Source: Luteipulveratus mongoliensis (GTDB lineage Bacteria > Actinomycetota > Actinomycetes > Actinomycetales > Dermatophilaceae). From it: a DNA stretch of 64,000 nucleotides. The notes beneath the pieces are model-generated. The model worked only from the letters and a program-made list of their open reading frames with translations, was not told the DNA's origin and did not search any database. Position numbers and translations under genes: made by a program. The stretch spans positions 186,001-250,000 of the forward strand of contig NZ_CP011112.1 in the NCBI RefSeq assembly GCF_001190945.1, given 5' to 3'. Of this stretch, positions 1 to 8,856 are shown one piece after another. The stretch's first letter is position 1; the number at the start of each line of letters is the position of its first letter.

Positions 1-796
1 GCTTAGGCGTGAAGGGTTTGGTCCGTTGGTGCTTGGCGGCGAAGGAGTGCACGGCGCGGGTGAAGTCATGCGCGCGGTAGCAGGCGCCGTTGTCGGTCAC
101 GATGCGGGTGAAGCGGGTGATGCCGTGCGCGGTGAAGAACACCCGGGCGCGGAACATGAACCCGATGGCGGTGGCAGCCTTCTCATCGTCGTGGGCCTCG
201 GTGTAGGCCAGCCGGGAGAAGCCGTCCACGGCCGAGTGCAGGTAGGTGTACCCGATCCGTTGGCCCTTCTTACGGGCCCGGTCAGAGGCCTTGGCCTGGG
301 GTGAGTGCTTGCCGTGAGCTCGCCAGCCGCCGCCGTCGGGGATGCGTCCGACCTTCTTCACATCCAGGTGGGTCATGTGACCGGGGTAGCGAGCGATGAT
401 CTTTCCCGGTGCTCGTAGTGGTTCGCCATCGACGTCGAGGTGGCGTAGACGATTCAGGCCGTATCGGACCAGGATCCGGCTGATCGTGCAGACCGCGACG
501 TCGGTGCCTTCCTGGGCCAGCTCGAGATGGATCCGGCGCGCGGACCACTTGCGTTTGCGTAGCTCGATGATCTGCTCGATGACCGCCTTGGGTGTAGCGG
601 TCGGTGAGTGCTCGGGGCGGCTGGTCCGGTCGTGCAGGCCAGCGTCGCCGTGGCGCCGCCAGCGGGCGTACCACTTGGACAGGCACTGACGAGAGACCGC
701 GGCCTCGGCCGCGACGTGCGCGATCGGCCGGTGCTGACAGCGGCGGACAAGACGACGGCGGCCCTCGAACGACAGGGCGGCACTACCGTGAGGCAT
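1..796 (-). CDS. IS481-family transposase, 3' part missing
   Basis: Partial gene, 265 codons visible from ATG at 796, with no stop before the window edge. N-terminal helix-turn-helix (about residues 10-60, AHVAAEAAVSRQCLSKWYARW), then the start of an rve/DDE integrase core: HMTHLDVKKVGRIPDGG near residue 140 carries the first catalytic Asp and IVTDNGACYRAH near 245 the second; the catalytic Glu would lie beyond the edge. It would catalyse cut or copy transposition of its element. IS481 transposases are usually about 300-350 residues, so roughly the last fifth is missing. No frameshift is seen in the visible part, so the element could be intact. Confidence 0.85.
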   Translation of the reverse strand, partial: MPHGSAALSFEGRRRLVRRCQHRPIAHVAAEAAVSRQCLSKWYARWRRHGDAGLHDRTSRPEHSPTATPKAVIEQIIELRKRKWSARRIHLELAQEGTDVAVCTISRILVRYGLNRLRHLDVDGEPLRAPGKIIARYPGHMTHLDVKKVGRIPDGGGWRAHGKHSPQAKASDRARKKGQRIGYTYLHSAVDGFSRLAYTEAHDDEKAATAIGFMFRARVFFTAHGITRFTRIVTDNGACYRAHDFTRAVHSFAAKHQRTKPFTPK

Positions 797-916
797 AGGG
801 CAGGTTCCTTCGGCTGACTCGACGTGATGAACGGCTAGACACCTTCATCCTGTCGCCGCAGGGACCTGCCCGTCCTTAACCCGCCGGCCGTGTCACCAAC
901 CTCATGACCCGCAACA
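1..916 (-). mobile_element. IS481-family insertion sequence, cut by window edge
   Basis: Reading leftward, the element begins at about 916 with TGTTGCGGGTCATGAGG (complement of 900-916), a TGT-type terminus as expected for IS481-family ends, followed about 120 bases later by the transposase start. The base next to the end is the start of GCTAGC (917-922), matching the NCTAGN target described for IS481, and that hexamer belongs to the dispersed genomic repeat. The other end lies outside the window, so the second inverted repeat and the target duplication cannot be checked here. The boundary at 916 is inferred from the TGT end and from the repeat starting exactly at 917. Confidence 0.6.
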
Positions 917-984
917 GCTAGCGCTCCGGCTACTCGACCAGCGGTGGTGGGCTAGCGCTCCGGCTACTCGACCAGCGGTGGTGG
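917..984. repeat. Tandem half-copies of dispersed palindromic repeat
   Basis: Two identical 34-base units (917-950 and 951-984), each running GCTAGCGCTCCGGCTACTCG then ACCAGCGGTGGTGG. Each is the tail half of the dispersed repeat; the matching head half and the centre are absent, consistent with the IS insertion at GCTAGC having separated the first unit from its remainder. Confidence 0.85.
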
Positions 985-1018
985 GCCAGCGAGGTGAGCT
1001 CGACCGGCGACGCTCGAC

Positions 1019-1050
1019 TTGCGCTCGATTTGAGAATCGTTATCGTTCTC
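1019..1050 (+). promoter_or_regulatory. Putative Fur/Zur-type operator over the metal operon promoter
   Basis: GAGAATCGTTATCGTTCTC (1032-1050) has 5-bp arms GAGAA/TTCTC. The overlapping 15-mer 1031-1045 agrees with the Fur-family 7-1-7 consensus TGATAATNATTATCA at 11 of 14 informative positions. A possible -10 (TATCGT, 1041-1046) lies inside it, with a weak -35 (TTGCGC, 1019-1024) 16 bases upstream. The GTG start at 1055 is only 8 bases after the -10, so the transcript would be leaderless. The metal (Fe, Zn, Ni) cannot be decided from sequence. Confidence 0.45.
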
Positions 1051-1054
1051 TTCT

Positions 1055-2130
1055 GTGAACGCCGTCGTCGCAGCCGAGCCGCGCCGCCCGCTGGAGTCCG
1101 GCGTCAGTCGCTGGTCCACGGTCGGCGCGTTGGTCGTACTCCTTGTGCTGTCAACGGGATTCGCGATCGCGGCCGGCGCGACATCCCTGCCGATCGGCGA
1201 GACAGTGCGGCACCTCCTGGCGGGTTTGACCGGCGGGAGCATCGACGCCACCGATGTCACGAACTACACGGTGGTGTGGGACATCCGCACTCCTCGCGTC
1301 CTGCTCGCCGCGATCGTCGGCGCCGGTCTGGGCGTGCTCGGGGTGGCCACGCAGGCGATGGTGCGCAACGCGTTGGCCGACCCGTTCATCCTCGGCGTCT
1401 CGAGCGGGGCGTCGGTTGGCGCCAGCGCCGTGGTCGCGCTCGGGGCGTTCGCCAGTCTCGGGATGTACGCCTTGTCGGTCGCGGCCTTCGTCGGCGCCTT
1501 GGTGGCGGCGGCCGCCGTGCACGTCTGCGCGCGTGGATCCGGTGGCATGTCACCGATGCGGCTGGTGCTCACGGGAGTCGTCCTGGCGTACGGCTTCCAG
1601 TCGCTCATGAGCCTGATCGTCTTCGTCGAGCCCCGAGGTGACGCCGCCCGGACGGTGATGTTCTGGATGATGGGCAGCCTCGGCGGCGCCACCTGGTCCG
1701 CGGTCCCGATCGCTGCCGGTGCGCTCGTCGTCGTCATCGCCTGGTTGATGCGGCACGCCGACGATCTCGACGTCATGGCACTCGGCGATGCGACGGCGCT
1801 GAGCAGTGGTGTCGACTGCGACCGCCTACGTCGCCAGCTGTTCGTGCTCACCGCGGTCGGGACCGGTGCGTTCGTCGCGGTCAGTGGCGCGGTCGGGTTC
1901 GTCGGACTCGTGGTGCCGCACGTCGTACGACTGCTCGTGGGTCCGCGGCACCGTGCCGTTCTCCTGCTCGCACCTCTCGTCGGCGCCGTCTTCCTCGTCT
2001 GGGTCGACCTCTTCTCCCGCGTGCTGGTGCCCCCGCGTGAGCTGCCGCTCGGCGTCGTGACGGCGGCGATCGGCGTACCCGTGTTCCTGCACCTCATCCG
2101 GCGCCGCGGCTACACGTTCGGCGGCAGCCA

Positions 2131-2134
<4 letters not shown>
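1055..2134 (+). CDS. FecCD-family metal-chelate/cobalamin ABC transporter permease
   Basis: 359-residue membrane protein of the FecCD/BtuC type: about nine to ten hydrophobic helices, with the family signature GVATQAMVRNALADPFILGV (about 105-124) and the conserved LVVPHVVRLLVGPRHR loop near 285-300. It would form the channel (probably a homodimer) that imports siderophore, haem, B12 or another metal chelate, powered by the next gene. GTG start is chosen because TM1 begins about 20 residues later; no leader or Shine-Dalgarno site is visible. First gene of a seven-gene operon; its stop overlaps the ATPase start (GTGA). Substrate unknown. Confidence 0.9.
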
Positions 2135-2911
<777 letters not shown>

Positions 2912-2925
<14 letters not shown>

Positions 2926-3913
2926 CCGCCTCTTGGCGCTAGCTCTCGTTCCCGTCAGCGTCACCGCGTGCGGTGCAGAGGTCGATCGTTCCGAGTCGAC
3001 CACCGCACCGTCCAAGGTCACGAACTGCGGTGTCTCCCAGTCGTACTCGCCGCCCAAGGCGCCGGTCGCGTACGACGTCTCCGCGATCGAGAAGATGTTC
3101 GCCCTCGGCCTGTCCGACCGGATGCGTGGCATCGTTCTGCCTGCCAGCGTGAAGAGCGTGGCGAAGTCCTCGACCTATGCGAAGGACTACGCGGCCGTCG
3201 ACACCATCGGCACGGACGTGCTGAGCCAGGAACAGGTCGTCTCGGCGAAGTCGGACTGGGTCTTCGCCGGATGGCAGGCCGGCTTCAGCCCCGAGCGTGG
3301 GATCACGCCAGATTCGTTGTCCAAGCTGGGGATTCGGTCATATCTACAGGAGGAGACGTGCTTCTCCTACGACAAGGCCAAGACCAGGGGTACGACGTCT
3401 GGCCTGCTCGCACTCGATGCCACCTATCGAGACCTCACCAACCTCGGCGACGTCTTCGGCGTCGAGGGCAAGGCGAAGGAGGTCGTCGATGGGCTGCAGA
3501 AGCGGCAACGCGCGCTGCAGGCCCGGCCGGCACGTACGAAACCGCCCACGGTCTTCGTCTACGACTCCGGGACGAGCGAGCCCTACACGGCCGGCCGGCG
3601 TACGGCACCGAACGACATCATCACCCTCGCCGGCGGGCGAAACGCGGCTGCCTCGTTGGACGCTCGATGGGACGTCATGGGATGGGAGTCGGTCGTCAAG
3701 ACCGAGCCGGACGTGATCGTCGTCGTGGACTACGACAAGGAGCCGCTCACCCGGAAGCTCGCTTACCTCAAGAACCAGTCGCCGTTGAAGACGTCAAAGG
3801 CCGTGCGCAACAACCGGATTCACGTCCTTGACTATGGCCAGGCCGTCAGCGGACCGCGTAACCTCGATGCGGCCGAGGCGCTGACGCACTACCTCGACAA
3901 GCAGGGGTTCTGA
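2912..3913 (+). CDS. Periplasmic-binding-type lipoprotein (FepB/BtuF-like)
   Basis: 333 residues from ATG 2912, chosen over ATG 2897 because AAAGG lies 7 bases upstream. Lipoprotein signal with hydrophobic stretch and lipobox-like VTAC at about residue 20. The mature part has the class III binding-protein layout (PF01497 type): ETCFSYD in the middle, a long linker helix, and a C-terminal lobe with WESVVKTEPDVIVVVDYD, the usual 'position of binding site' signature. It should capture the extracellular ligand for the FecCD transporter. One base separates it from the DUF364-like gene. The ligand cannot be read from the sequence. Confidence 0.88.
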
Positions 3914-3914
3914 C

Positions 3915-4706
3915 ATGACGGTCGACGACCTGATCGCGTCCACCTTGGCCAACCCTGCGTACGCCGACCTGAGGGCTCGCAGTGTCTTCTGGGTGCAGCA
4001 CGGCACCCGGCTCGCCGGTAGCCCTCAGCTCTTCCGCAACCGCTACGTCCTCGTCCGCGTCGAGGCAGCGTTCGGCGCCTGCGCGGTCGAGGAGGGCGAG
4101 CTGGACGGCGCCGTCGCTGACCTGTCCGGCAGCACCGTCGCCGAGCTGCTTGCCCACCCGGCGCTGCCGGTGCGCATCGCCGCGCTGGACGCCTGCCTCG
4201 GTGCGGTCCGACCCCACCGCGACGACCCGCGAGCCGAGCTCGTCACGCTGCCCACGGGCACACCCGACCAGCGTGCGGTGGCTCGCGATGCGGCAGTCAC
4301 GTCGCTGCTGGACATCACGCCCGGTCAGAAGGTCGCGCTGATCGGAGTGGTCAACCCGCTCGTCGCCGCCATCCGCGAGCGTGGCGGTGAGTGCCTCCCG
4401 TGTGACCTCGCCCTCGAGCAGACCCACTGGGGCGATCCGGTGACGCGTGACATGAATGCCGTTCTCCAGCAAGCAGATTCCGTCCTCGCGACTGGGATGA
4501 CCGTGGGCAACGGCTCCTTCGACGTGATCCGCGAGACCTGCCAGAGCCGCGGTATCCCCTTGACCATGTACGCCCAGAGCGCGGCAGCAGTCGTACGAGA
4601 GTTCCTCGGCTCGGGCGTCACCGCGCTCTCGGCCGAGCCAATGCCGTTCTCCCAGCTGAGCGCTGACGCCTCCCCGCTCTACCTCTACCCCCAGGGGAGC
4701 TCGTGA
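3915..4706 (+). CDS. DUF364-like Rossmann protein, putative heavy-metal chelation
   Basis: 263 residues. The N-terminal half resembles the DUF4213 enolase-like cap; the C-terminal half (about 135-260) has the DUF364 pattern: TPGQKVALIGVVNPLV, acidic ..GDPVTRD.., then VLATGMTVGNGSFDVI, which matches the TGST-xxNGT core of that family, and YAQSAAAV. Pfam describes DUF364 as a putative heavy-metal chelation domain, from structure rather than from a demonstrated reaction. Its place between a metal-chelate importer and an exporter/biosynthesis set supports a metal-related job (assembly or release of a chelate), but the activity is unknown. Confidence 0.6.
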   Translation: MTVDDLIASTLANPAYADLRARSVFWVQHGTRLAGSPQLFRNRYVLVRVEAAFGACAVEEGELDGAVADLSGSTVAELLAHPALPVRIAALDACLGAVRPHRDDPRAELVTLPTGTPDQRAVARDAAVTSLLDITPGQKVALIGVVNPLVAAIRERGGECLPCDLALEQTHWGDPVTRDMNAVLQQADSVLATGMTVGNGSFDVIRETCQSRGIPLTMYAQSAAAVVREFLGSGVTALSAEPMPFSQLSADASPLYLYPQGSS

Positions 4707-5914
4707 CGACCGGGACGGCCGTCGGCGGGGCGGACGTCGTGCCTCCCGATCGACAGATGGTTCGCGCCCTCTGGCCGCTACTTGTCGCTGCTGCTCTGGG
4801 CCTCGTGCCGTTCACCGTCTTCAGTACGTTCCTCGTACCGATCGCATCCGATGCCGGCTCGGACATCGATGTGGTCGGAGCACTGCGGGGGCTCGGCGGG
4901 CTGGCCGCACTGGCCGTAGGCGCCCTCGCCGCACCGGTCGTCGACCGGCTCAGCCGTGCACACATCGCCGCGGGGGCACTCGCGCTGCTGGCAGCGGGTT
5001 GCCTTCTCTCGCTTGCGAGCTCGACCGCGACGTGGGTCGTGTTCAGCCTGCTCATCGGCGCCGGGACGTCGCTGCTGAACCCGGCGTTGTCGGTCATGGC
5101 CGCCGATCACTACGCCGGCGCCGCGGCCTCCGGGCGGGCCGCCACCCTGGTGTCCTCGACGACGACGCTCACAGCCGTGCTTGCCGCTCCGCTGCTCGCC
5201 GTGCCGGCGCTGTGGTGGGGCTGGCAGGGCGACTTCGTGGTCGCGGCAGTCGCCTGCGTGGTCGTGGCCGCTCTGGTCGTACGCCGACCGGCACCAATCG
5301 TCGAGCCGTCAGCTGCCGTGGGCTATCGAGAGGCATTCCGAACGGTCCTGTCCTTGCCCGGTGTGCCGGGGTTGCTGCTCATCTCCGCTGCCCGGACGAC
5401 CTGCTTCATGGGCCAACTTGCATATGTAGCAGCCTATTTCGACGATCGGCACGGTCTGTCGGCAACGACGTTCAGTCTGGTCTGGACGTTGTCGGGGCTG
5501 TCGTTCTTCCTCGGCAGCTGGTGGACGGGACGTCACCTCAGTCGATCCGGGGACGCCGGCACCCTGTTGCGGCGCGGCTGTGCCCTCGGCGCCGTCGGGG
5601 CAGCGACGCTGTTCATGAGTCCGTCGCTGATCGTCGCTCTGGTCGCGGTCTCCGCAGTCGCTGCCGGTCACGCGATGATTGCCGCAACCGTGGTCACGCT
5701 TGTCGTGCGTCGGGCTGGACGGGTCCGCGGAACGGCCTTGAGCCTCAACGCGTCTGGGCAGAGCCTCGGGGTCTTCCTCGGCGCCGCACTCGTCGCGCTG
5801 GCCCTGCGTCTCGGCGGCTGGCACGCAGTGGGAGGCACGCTCGCTGTGATCATGGCCGGCGCACTGCTGATGGCGATGCGATTGCGCGACTCGTCCCATG
5901 AAGAGCCGACATGA
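4703..5914 (+). CDS. MFS transporter, probable exporter
   Basis: 403 residues, about 12 hydrophobic helices in two halves with a short central polar loop (..RRPAPIVEPSAAVGYREA.. near 195). The A-motif region is degenerate. GTG start overlaps the upstream stop by 4 bases (GTGA) and its own stop overlaps the kinase start (ATGA). In metallophore clusters an MFS protein commonly exports the finished ligand; that role is inferred from position only. Drug or metabolite efflux remains possible. Confidence 0.8.
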   Translation: MTTGTAVGGADVVPPDRQMVRALWPLLVAAALGLVPFTVFSTFLVPIASDAGSDIDVVGALRGLGGLAALAVGALAAPVVDRLSRAHIAAGALALLAAGCLLSLASSTATWVVFSLLIGAGTSLLNPALSVMAADHYAGAAASGRAATLVSSTTTLTAVLAAPLLAVPALWWGWQGDFVVAAVACVVVAALVVRRPAPIVEPSAAVGYREAFRTVLSLPGVPGLLLISAARTTCFMGQLAYVAAYFDDRHGLSATTFSLVWTLSGLSFFLGSWWTGRHLSRSGDAGTLLRRGCALGAVGAATLFMSPSLIVALVAVSAVAAGHAMIAATVVTLVVRRAGRVRGTALSLNASGQSLGVFLGAALVALALRLGGWHAVGGTLAVIMAGALLMAMRLRDSSHEEPT

Positions 5915-6837
5915 CAACGACAGCCGGCACACTCGTACGGACTGGCACCGGCGAAGCTCCGGCACATCACGGTGAGCTGCTGCAGGGCGTCTTCGACGAC
6001 GGCGGCGACTGTCGACCCGGACTGCTGACGCTGCCGTGGCATCGCGTCGGGGCGACAGCAACGTTCCGGCCGACCGCCATCGGCCAGGGCGTCTCGGTCG
6101 TGGTGAACCCGCCGCACAAGACTCGTGCACGTCTGGCCACCGAACAGCTCCTCACCCACCTGCGCGCCGCTCATGGAGCGCCCGCGGTGAGTGGCGTGCT
6201 GCATCTGCGCGGGCGTCTCCCGGTCGGCGTCGGTATGGGCTCATCCTCGGCCGACGTCCTGGCCGCGATGCGCGCGGCGATGGACGCGGTCGGCGCGACC
6301 GTGGAGGACGCGGACCTGTGCCGGTTCGGAGCCGCCGCTGAGGGAGCCTGCGACCCGTTGGCTCATCTGCCACGAGCGGTGCTGTTCGCGCAGCGCCAGG
6401 GACGGGTGATCGAGGAGTTCGGTGCGGCCCTCCCGCCGATGGTCGTGCTGTCGTGCGAGACCGGGGCCGGTCGGCCGGTCGAGACCGAGGGCTGCGCGGC
6501 GCCGGACCACGCGTATCTGCCCGACTACGAACGGCTTCGGGCCCGCGTCCGGAGTGCGCTGGCGACGGCTGACCCCGCTGCGCTGGGCGCTGTGGCAACC
6601 GAGAGCGCCGAACTCAACCAGGAGCGGCTGCCCAAGGTGGAGCTCGGCCACCTCAAGGCCGCGTGCCTGCGGCATGGCGGCGTCGGCGTCCAGGTCGCCC
6701 ACAGCGGCAACGTGGCCGGGGTCCTGTTCGCCGGCGGCTCGGCCGGGATCCTGCCGGGAGTCCGGCGATGTGCGGCGCAGCTGGAACGCGCCGGCGTACG
6801 CGTCCATGGCTGGTACGACGTCCCGACCGGCCGCTGA
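5911..6837 (+). CDS. GHMP kinase, PduX (L-threonine kinase)-like
   Basis: 308 residues with three GHMP/PduX landmarks: N-terminal PAHHGELLQG (about 17-26), equivalent to the PGxxGEL(V/L)QG of PduX; ATP loop LPVGVGMGSSSAD (about 101-113); and C-terminal GVQVAHSGNVAGVLF (about 262-276), equivalent to the vahSGtv box. PduX phosphorylates L-threonine for the aminopropanol arm of cobalamin. No other cobalamin gene is present, and the next gene is a PLP beta-family protein, so a product such as O-phospho-Ser/Thr feeding that enzyme is an inference. Overlaps its upstream neighbour by 4 bases. Confidence 0.8.
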   Translation: MTTTAGTLVRTGTGEAPAHHGELLQGVFDDGGDCRPGLLTLPWHRVGATATFRPTAIGQGVSVVVNPPHKTRARLATEQLLTHLRAAHGAPAVSGVLHLRGRLPVGVGMGSSSADVLAAMRAAMDAVGATVEDADLCRFGAAAEGACDPLAHLPRAVLFAQRQGRVIEEFGAALPPMVVLSCETGAGRPVETEGCAAPDHAYLPDYERLRARVRSALATADPAALGAVATESAELNQERLPKVELGHLKAACLRHGGVGVQVAHSGNVAGVLFAGGSAGILPGVRRCAAQLERAGVRVHGWYDVPTGR

Positions 6838-6838
6838 C

Positions 6839-7879
6839 ATGGAGGTCTTCTCCCATGCGGGCCAGGCCATCGGCCGTCCGGACCTGATCGCTCTCGATGC
6901 CACGACCTACGCCATCCGGTTCGAGTCGATGAAGGTGCTCTCGGCGCGCGGTGCTCTGCTGCGGCTCCTGTCCGAGGGCCGCGTCGCGGTCGGAGACACG
7001 GTGATCGACAGCTCCAGCGGCATCTACGCTCAGGCTCTGGCGCTGGCCTGCCATGAGCTCGGAATCCGTTGTCGCATCATCGGATCCACCACGATCGATC
7101 CCGTCCAGCGGGCACAGCTCGAGCTGCTCGGTGTCGAGCTCGAGCAGATGCCGCCGACCGACAGCCTTCGCCAGGACCAGGACCGTCGCGTGGCACGCAT
7201 TCAGGAGATCCTGACCGCCGAACCGCGGGTGCACTGGATGCGGCAGTACCACGACCCGATCCATGACGACGGCTATGCGCCGGTCGGTGAGGCGGTCGGC
7301 GGCGCGCTCGCCGCTCGGGGACACGCCGCGGTAACCGTGGTGGCGGCCGTTGGCTCGGGTGTCTCGAGCTTCGCTCTCTCCCAAGGGATTTCGCGGTCCC
7401 TGCCAACGCGACTCGTCGGCGTACAGCCTTTCGGGAGCGTCACGTTCGGGTCCGAGCACGTCGACGACCCGGACATGCTGATCGCCGGAATCGGCAGCTC
7501 GATCCCGTTCGGCAACGTCCGGCACACGGCGTACGACGTCGTGCACTGGATCTCGCACGAGGTTGCCTGCTCGGGCACGGTCGACCTGCTGCGCCGGCAT
7601 GCGCTGTTCGCGGGACTGTCCAGCGGAGCGGTCCACGCTGCTGCCGGGGCCGAGGCCGGCCGGGAGGGCGACGAGGAGCGCGCCCGACTGCTTGTCGTGC
7701 CGGACACCGGGCACCGGTACGCGTCCACGGTGCACGCCCGCCACGGCGACGTCCGGCCGCTGACTGACTACGCGCCGAGGCAGGTCGCTGAGCCGGACGA
7801 GCTCGTCCTGCCGTGGTGCCGAATGGAGTGGGGCGGCCGAACCGCTCCCCAGCCCGCGTCGTACGTCCCGGGCGACTAA
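6839..7879 (+). CDS. Divergent cysteine-synthase-fold PLP-type protein
   Basis: 346 residues from ATG 6839, one base after the kinase stop; an open frame continues upstream but lies inside the kinase gene. Fold-type II features: phosphate loop VGSGVSS (about 176-182), and the C-terminal LLVVPDTGHRYAST box that is diagnostic of the cysteine synthase/CBS family. Unusually, the Schiff-base segment (normally NPxxSxKDR) reads FESMKVLSARG (28-38), so the Lys position is either shifted (Lys32) or replaced (Ser35), and the substrate loop S-GN-G is SSSGIYA (58-64), without the Asn. It may be an SbnA-like enzyme making a diamino acid, or a non-catalytic relative. Last gene of the operon. Confidence 0.7.
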   Translation: MEVFSHAGQAIGRPDLIALDATTYAIRFESMKVLSARGALLRLLSEGRVAVGDTVIDSSSGIYAQALALACHELGIRCRIIGSTTIDPVQRAQLELLGVELEQMPPTDSLRQDQDRRVARIQEILTAEPRVHWMRQYHDPIHDDGYAPVGEAVGGALAARGHAAVTVVAAVGSGVSSFALSQGISRSLPTRLVGVQPFGSVTFGSEHVDDPDMLIAGIGSSIPFGNVRHTAYDVVHWISHEVACSGTVDLLRRHALFAGLSSGAVHAAAGAEAGREGDEERARLLVVPDTGHRYASTVHARHGDVRPLTDYAPRQVAEPDELVLPWCRMEWGGRTAPQPASYVPGD

Positions 7880-7937
7880 CCCTCCGGCGCCGTCCGCGAC
7901 TCCGCGTACTCCGGAAGGTTTGCCGGGTGGTCGTGCG

Positions 7938-8840
7938 TTAGGTCCTCCAGCCCTGACGCGGTTCCCACGTACCCGTTGTACGCGTACCGGACAGCAGCGG
8001 GTCCATACACGCACCGACAGCGGTGAGCGCGCCATCGAGGGTGCGCAGGTGGTCGGGCAGCGAGGTGCCGTCGACGACCTTGGCGTAACCCTTCGCCCAG
8101 GCGAGACCCGGGCTGGTCACCGCAGCTGGCAGCTCGAGGGACCGGCGCTTCCTCTCATGCGTGAGGGCGGCGAGCACCCTTGCCGCATCGAGAGATTCAG
8201 TGTCGATGATGAGGGCGAGATCGTGCAGGTCGCGGTACCTGCTGGAGGCGTGTCCGCCGTGATGGGGCTCATACATCGCGCACACCTTGTCGGCGAGCTG
8301 GTCGGGGACGGGGTGGAGCAGTACGACGGGCATGGCCGGCAGGCCCGGCATGTCGATGACAGGTTCAGGGTGGACGCGGTCGGGCGCGCTGCGCAGCGGG
8401 CGGTTGAGGACGAGGTCAATGTCGAAGCGGGTGAACTCGGTCGTGCCGATCGAGGCGATGACCCTGATGGATGCCTGGTCGCGATCCTGTTGTGTCTCAA
8501 CGCGATTGAAGACGTAGGTGAGGTGGTCTCCGGGCTGGGGCCGGACGAGGTCGCGCAGCTCGGCGACGGCCTCGTTGGCGGTGACAGGGTCGAGGTTCAA
8601 CAGGTCGAGGTCTCGCGTGAAGCGGGCACCAGGTCGACGGAACATCAGGCTGCCGCCGCCCTTGAGCACCCAGTTCTCTGGCGCGGCGGCAAACACCAGT
8701 GCCAGGAAGCGCTGGTAGGCGAACTCGCGATTGAGGTGCTCGGAGAGACGGCCAGTGCGGTCGTGCTCGGCCTTGACATGAGCATGGAGGGCGCGGCGGA
8801 ACGCCTCCGCGGTGCGGTACTGAGGGGAGCCGTTGATCAC
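7938..8840 (-). CDS. AbiEii-type nucleotidyltransferase toxin
   Basis: 300 residues. Start GTG 8840 is preferred: it has GAGG about 8 bases upstream and lies 16 bases after the antitoxin stop, while the nearer ATG codons hit a stop after seven codons. Motifs of the AbiEii/DUF1814 nucleotidyltransferase family: VLKGGGSLMFRR then TRDLDLL (about 58-81; the D-x-D metal pair), and DQLADKVCAMYE with RYRDLHDLAL (about 195-225). Members are toxins that act by adding nucleotides to RNA, usually tRNA, and can give abortive phage defence. Paired with the upstream AbiEi gene. Type IV-like TA behaviour is family knowledge, not shown here. Confidence 0.88.
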   Translation of the reverse strand: MINGSPQYRTAEAFRRALHAHVKAEHDRTGRLSEHLNREFAYQRFLALVFAAAPENWVLKGGGSLMFRRPGARFTRDLDLLNLDPVTANEAVAELRDLVRPQPGDHLTYVFNRVETQQDRDQASIRVIASIGTTEFTRFDIDLVLNRPLRSAPDRVHPEPVIDMPGLPAMPVVLLHPVPDQLADKVCAMYEPHHGGHASSRYRDLHDLALIIDTESLDAARVLAALTHERKRRSLELPAAVTSPGLAWAKGYAKVVDGTSLPDHLRTLDGALTAVGACMDPLLSGTRTTGTWEPRQGWRT

Positions 8841-8856
8841 CGGTCTACCTCGAGCA

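Noticed and set aside
6422-6838. Upstream extension of the PLP-fold gene
   Set aside because: The extension overlaps the GHMP kinase in another frame and has composition of a shadow frame. ATG 6839 follows the kinase stop as in the rest of the operon.
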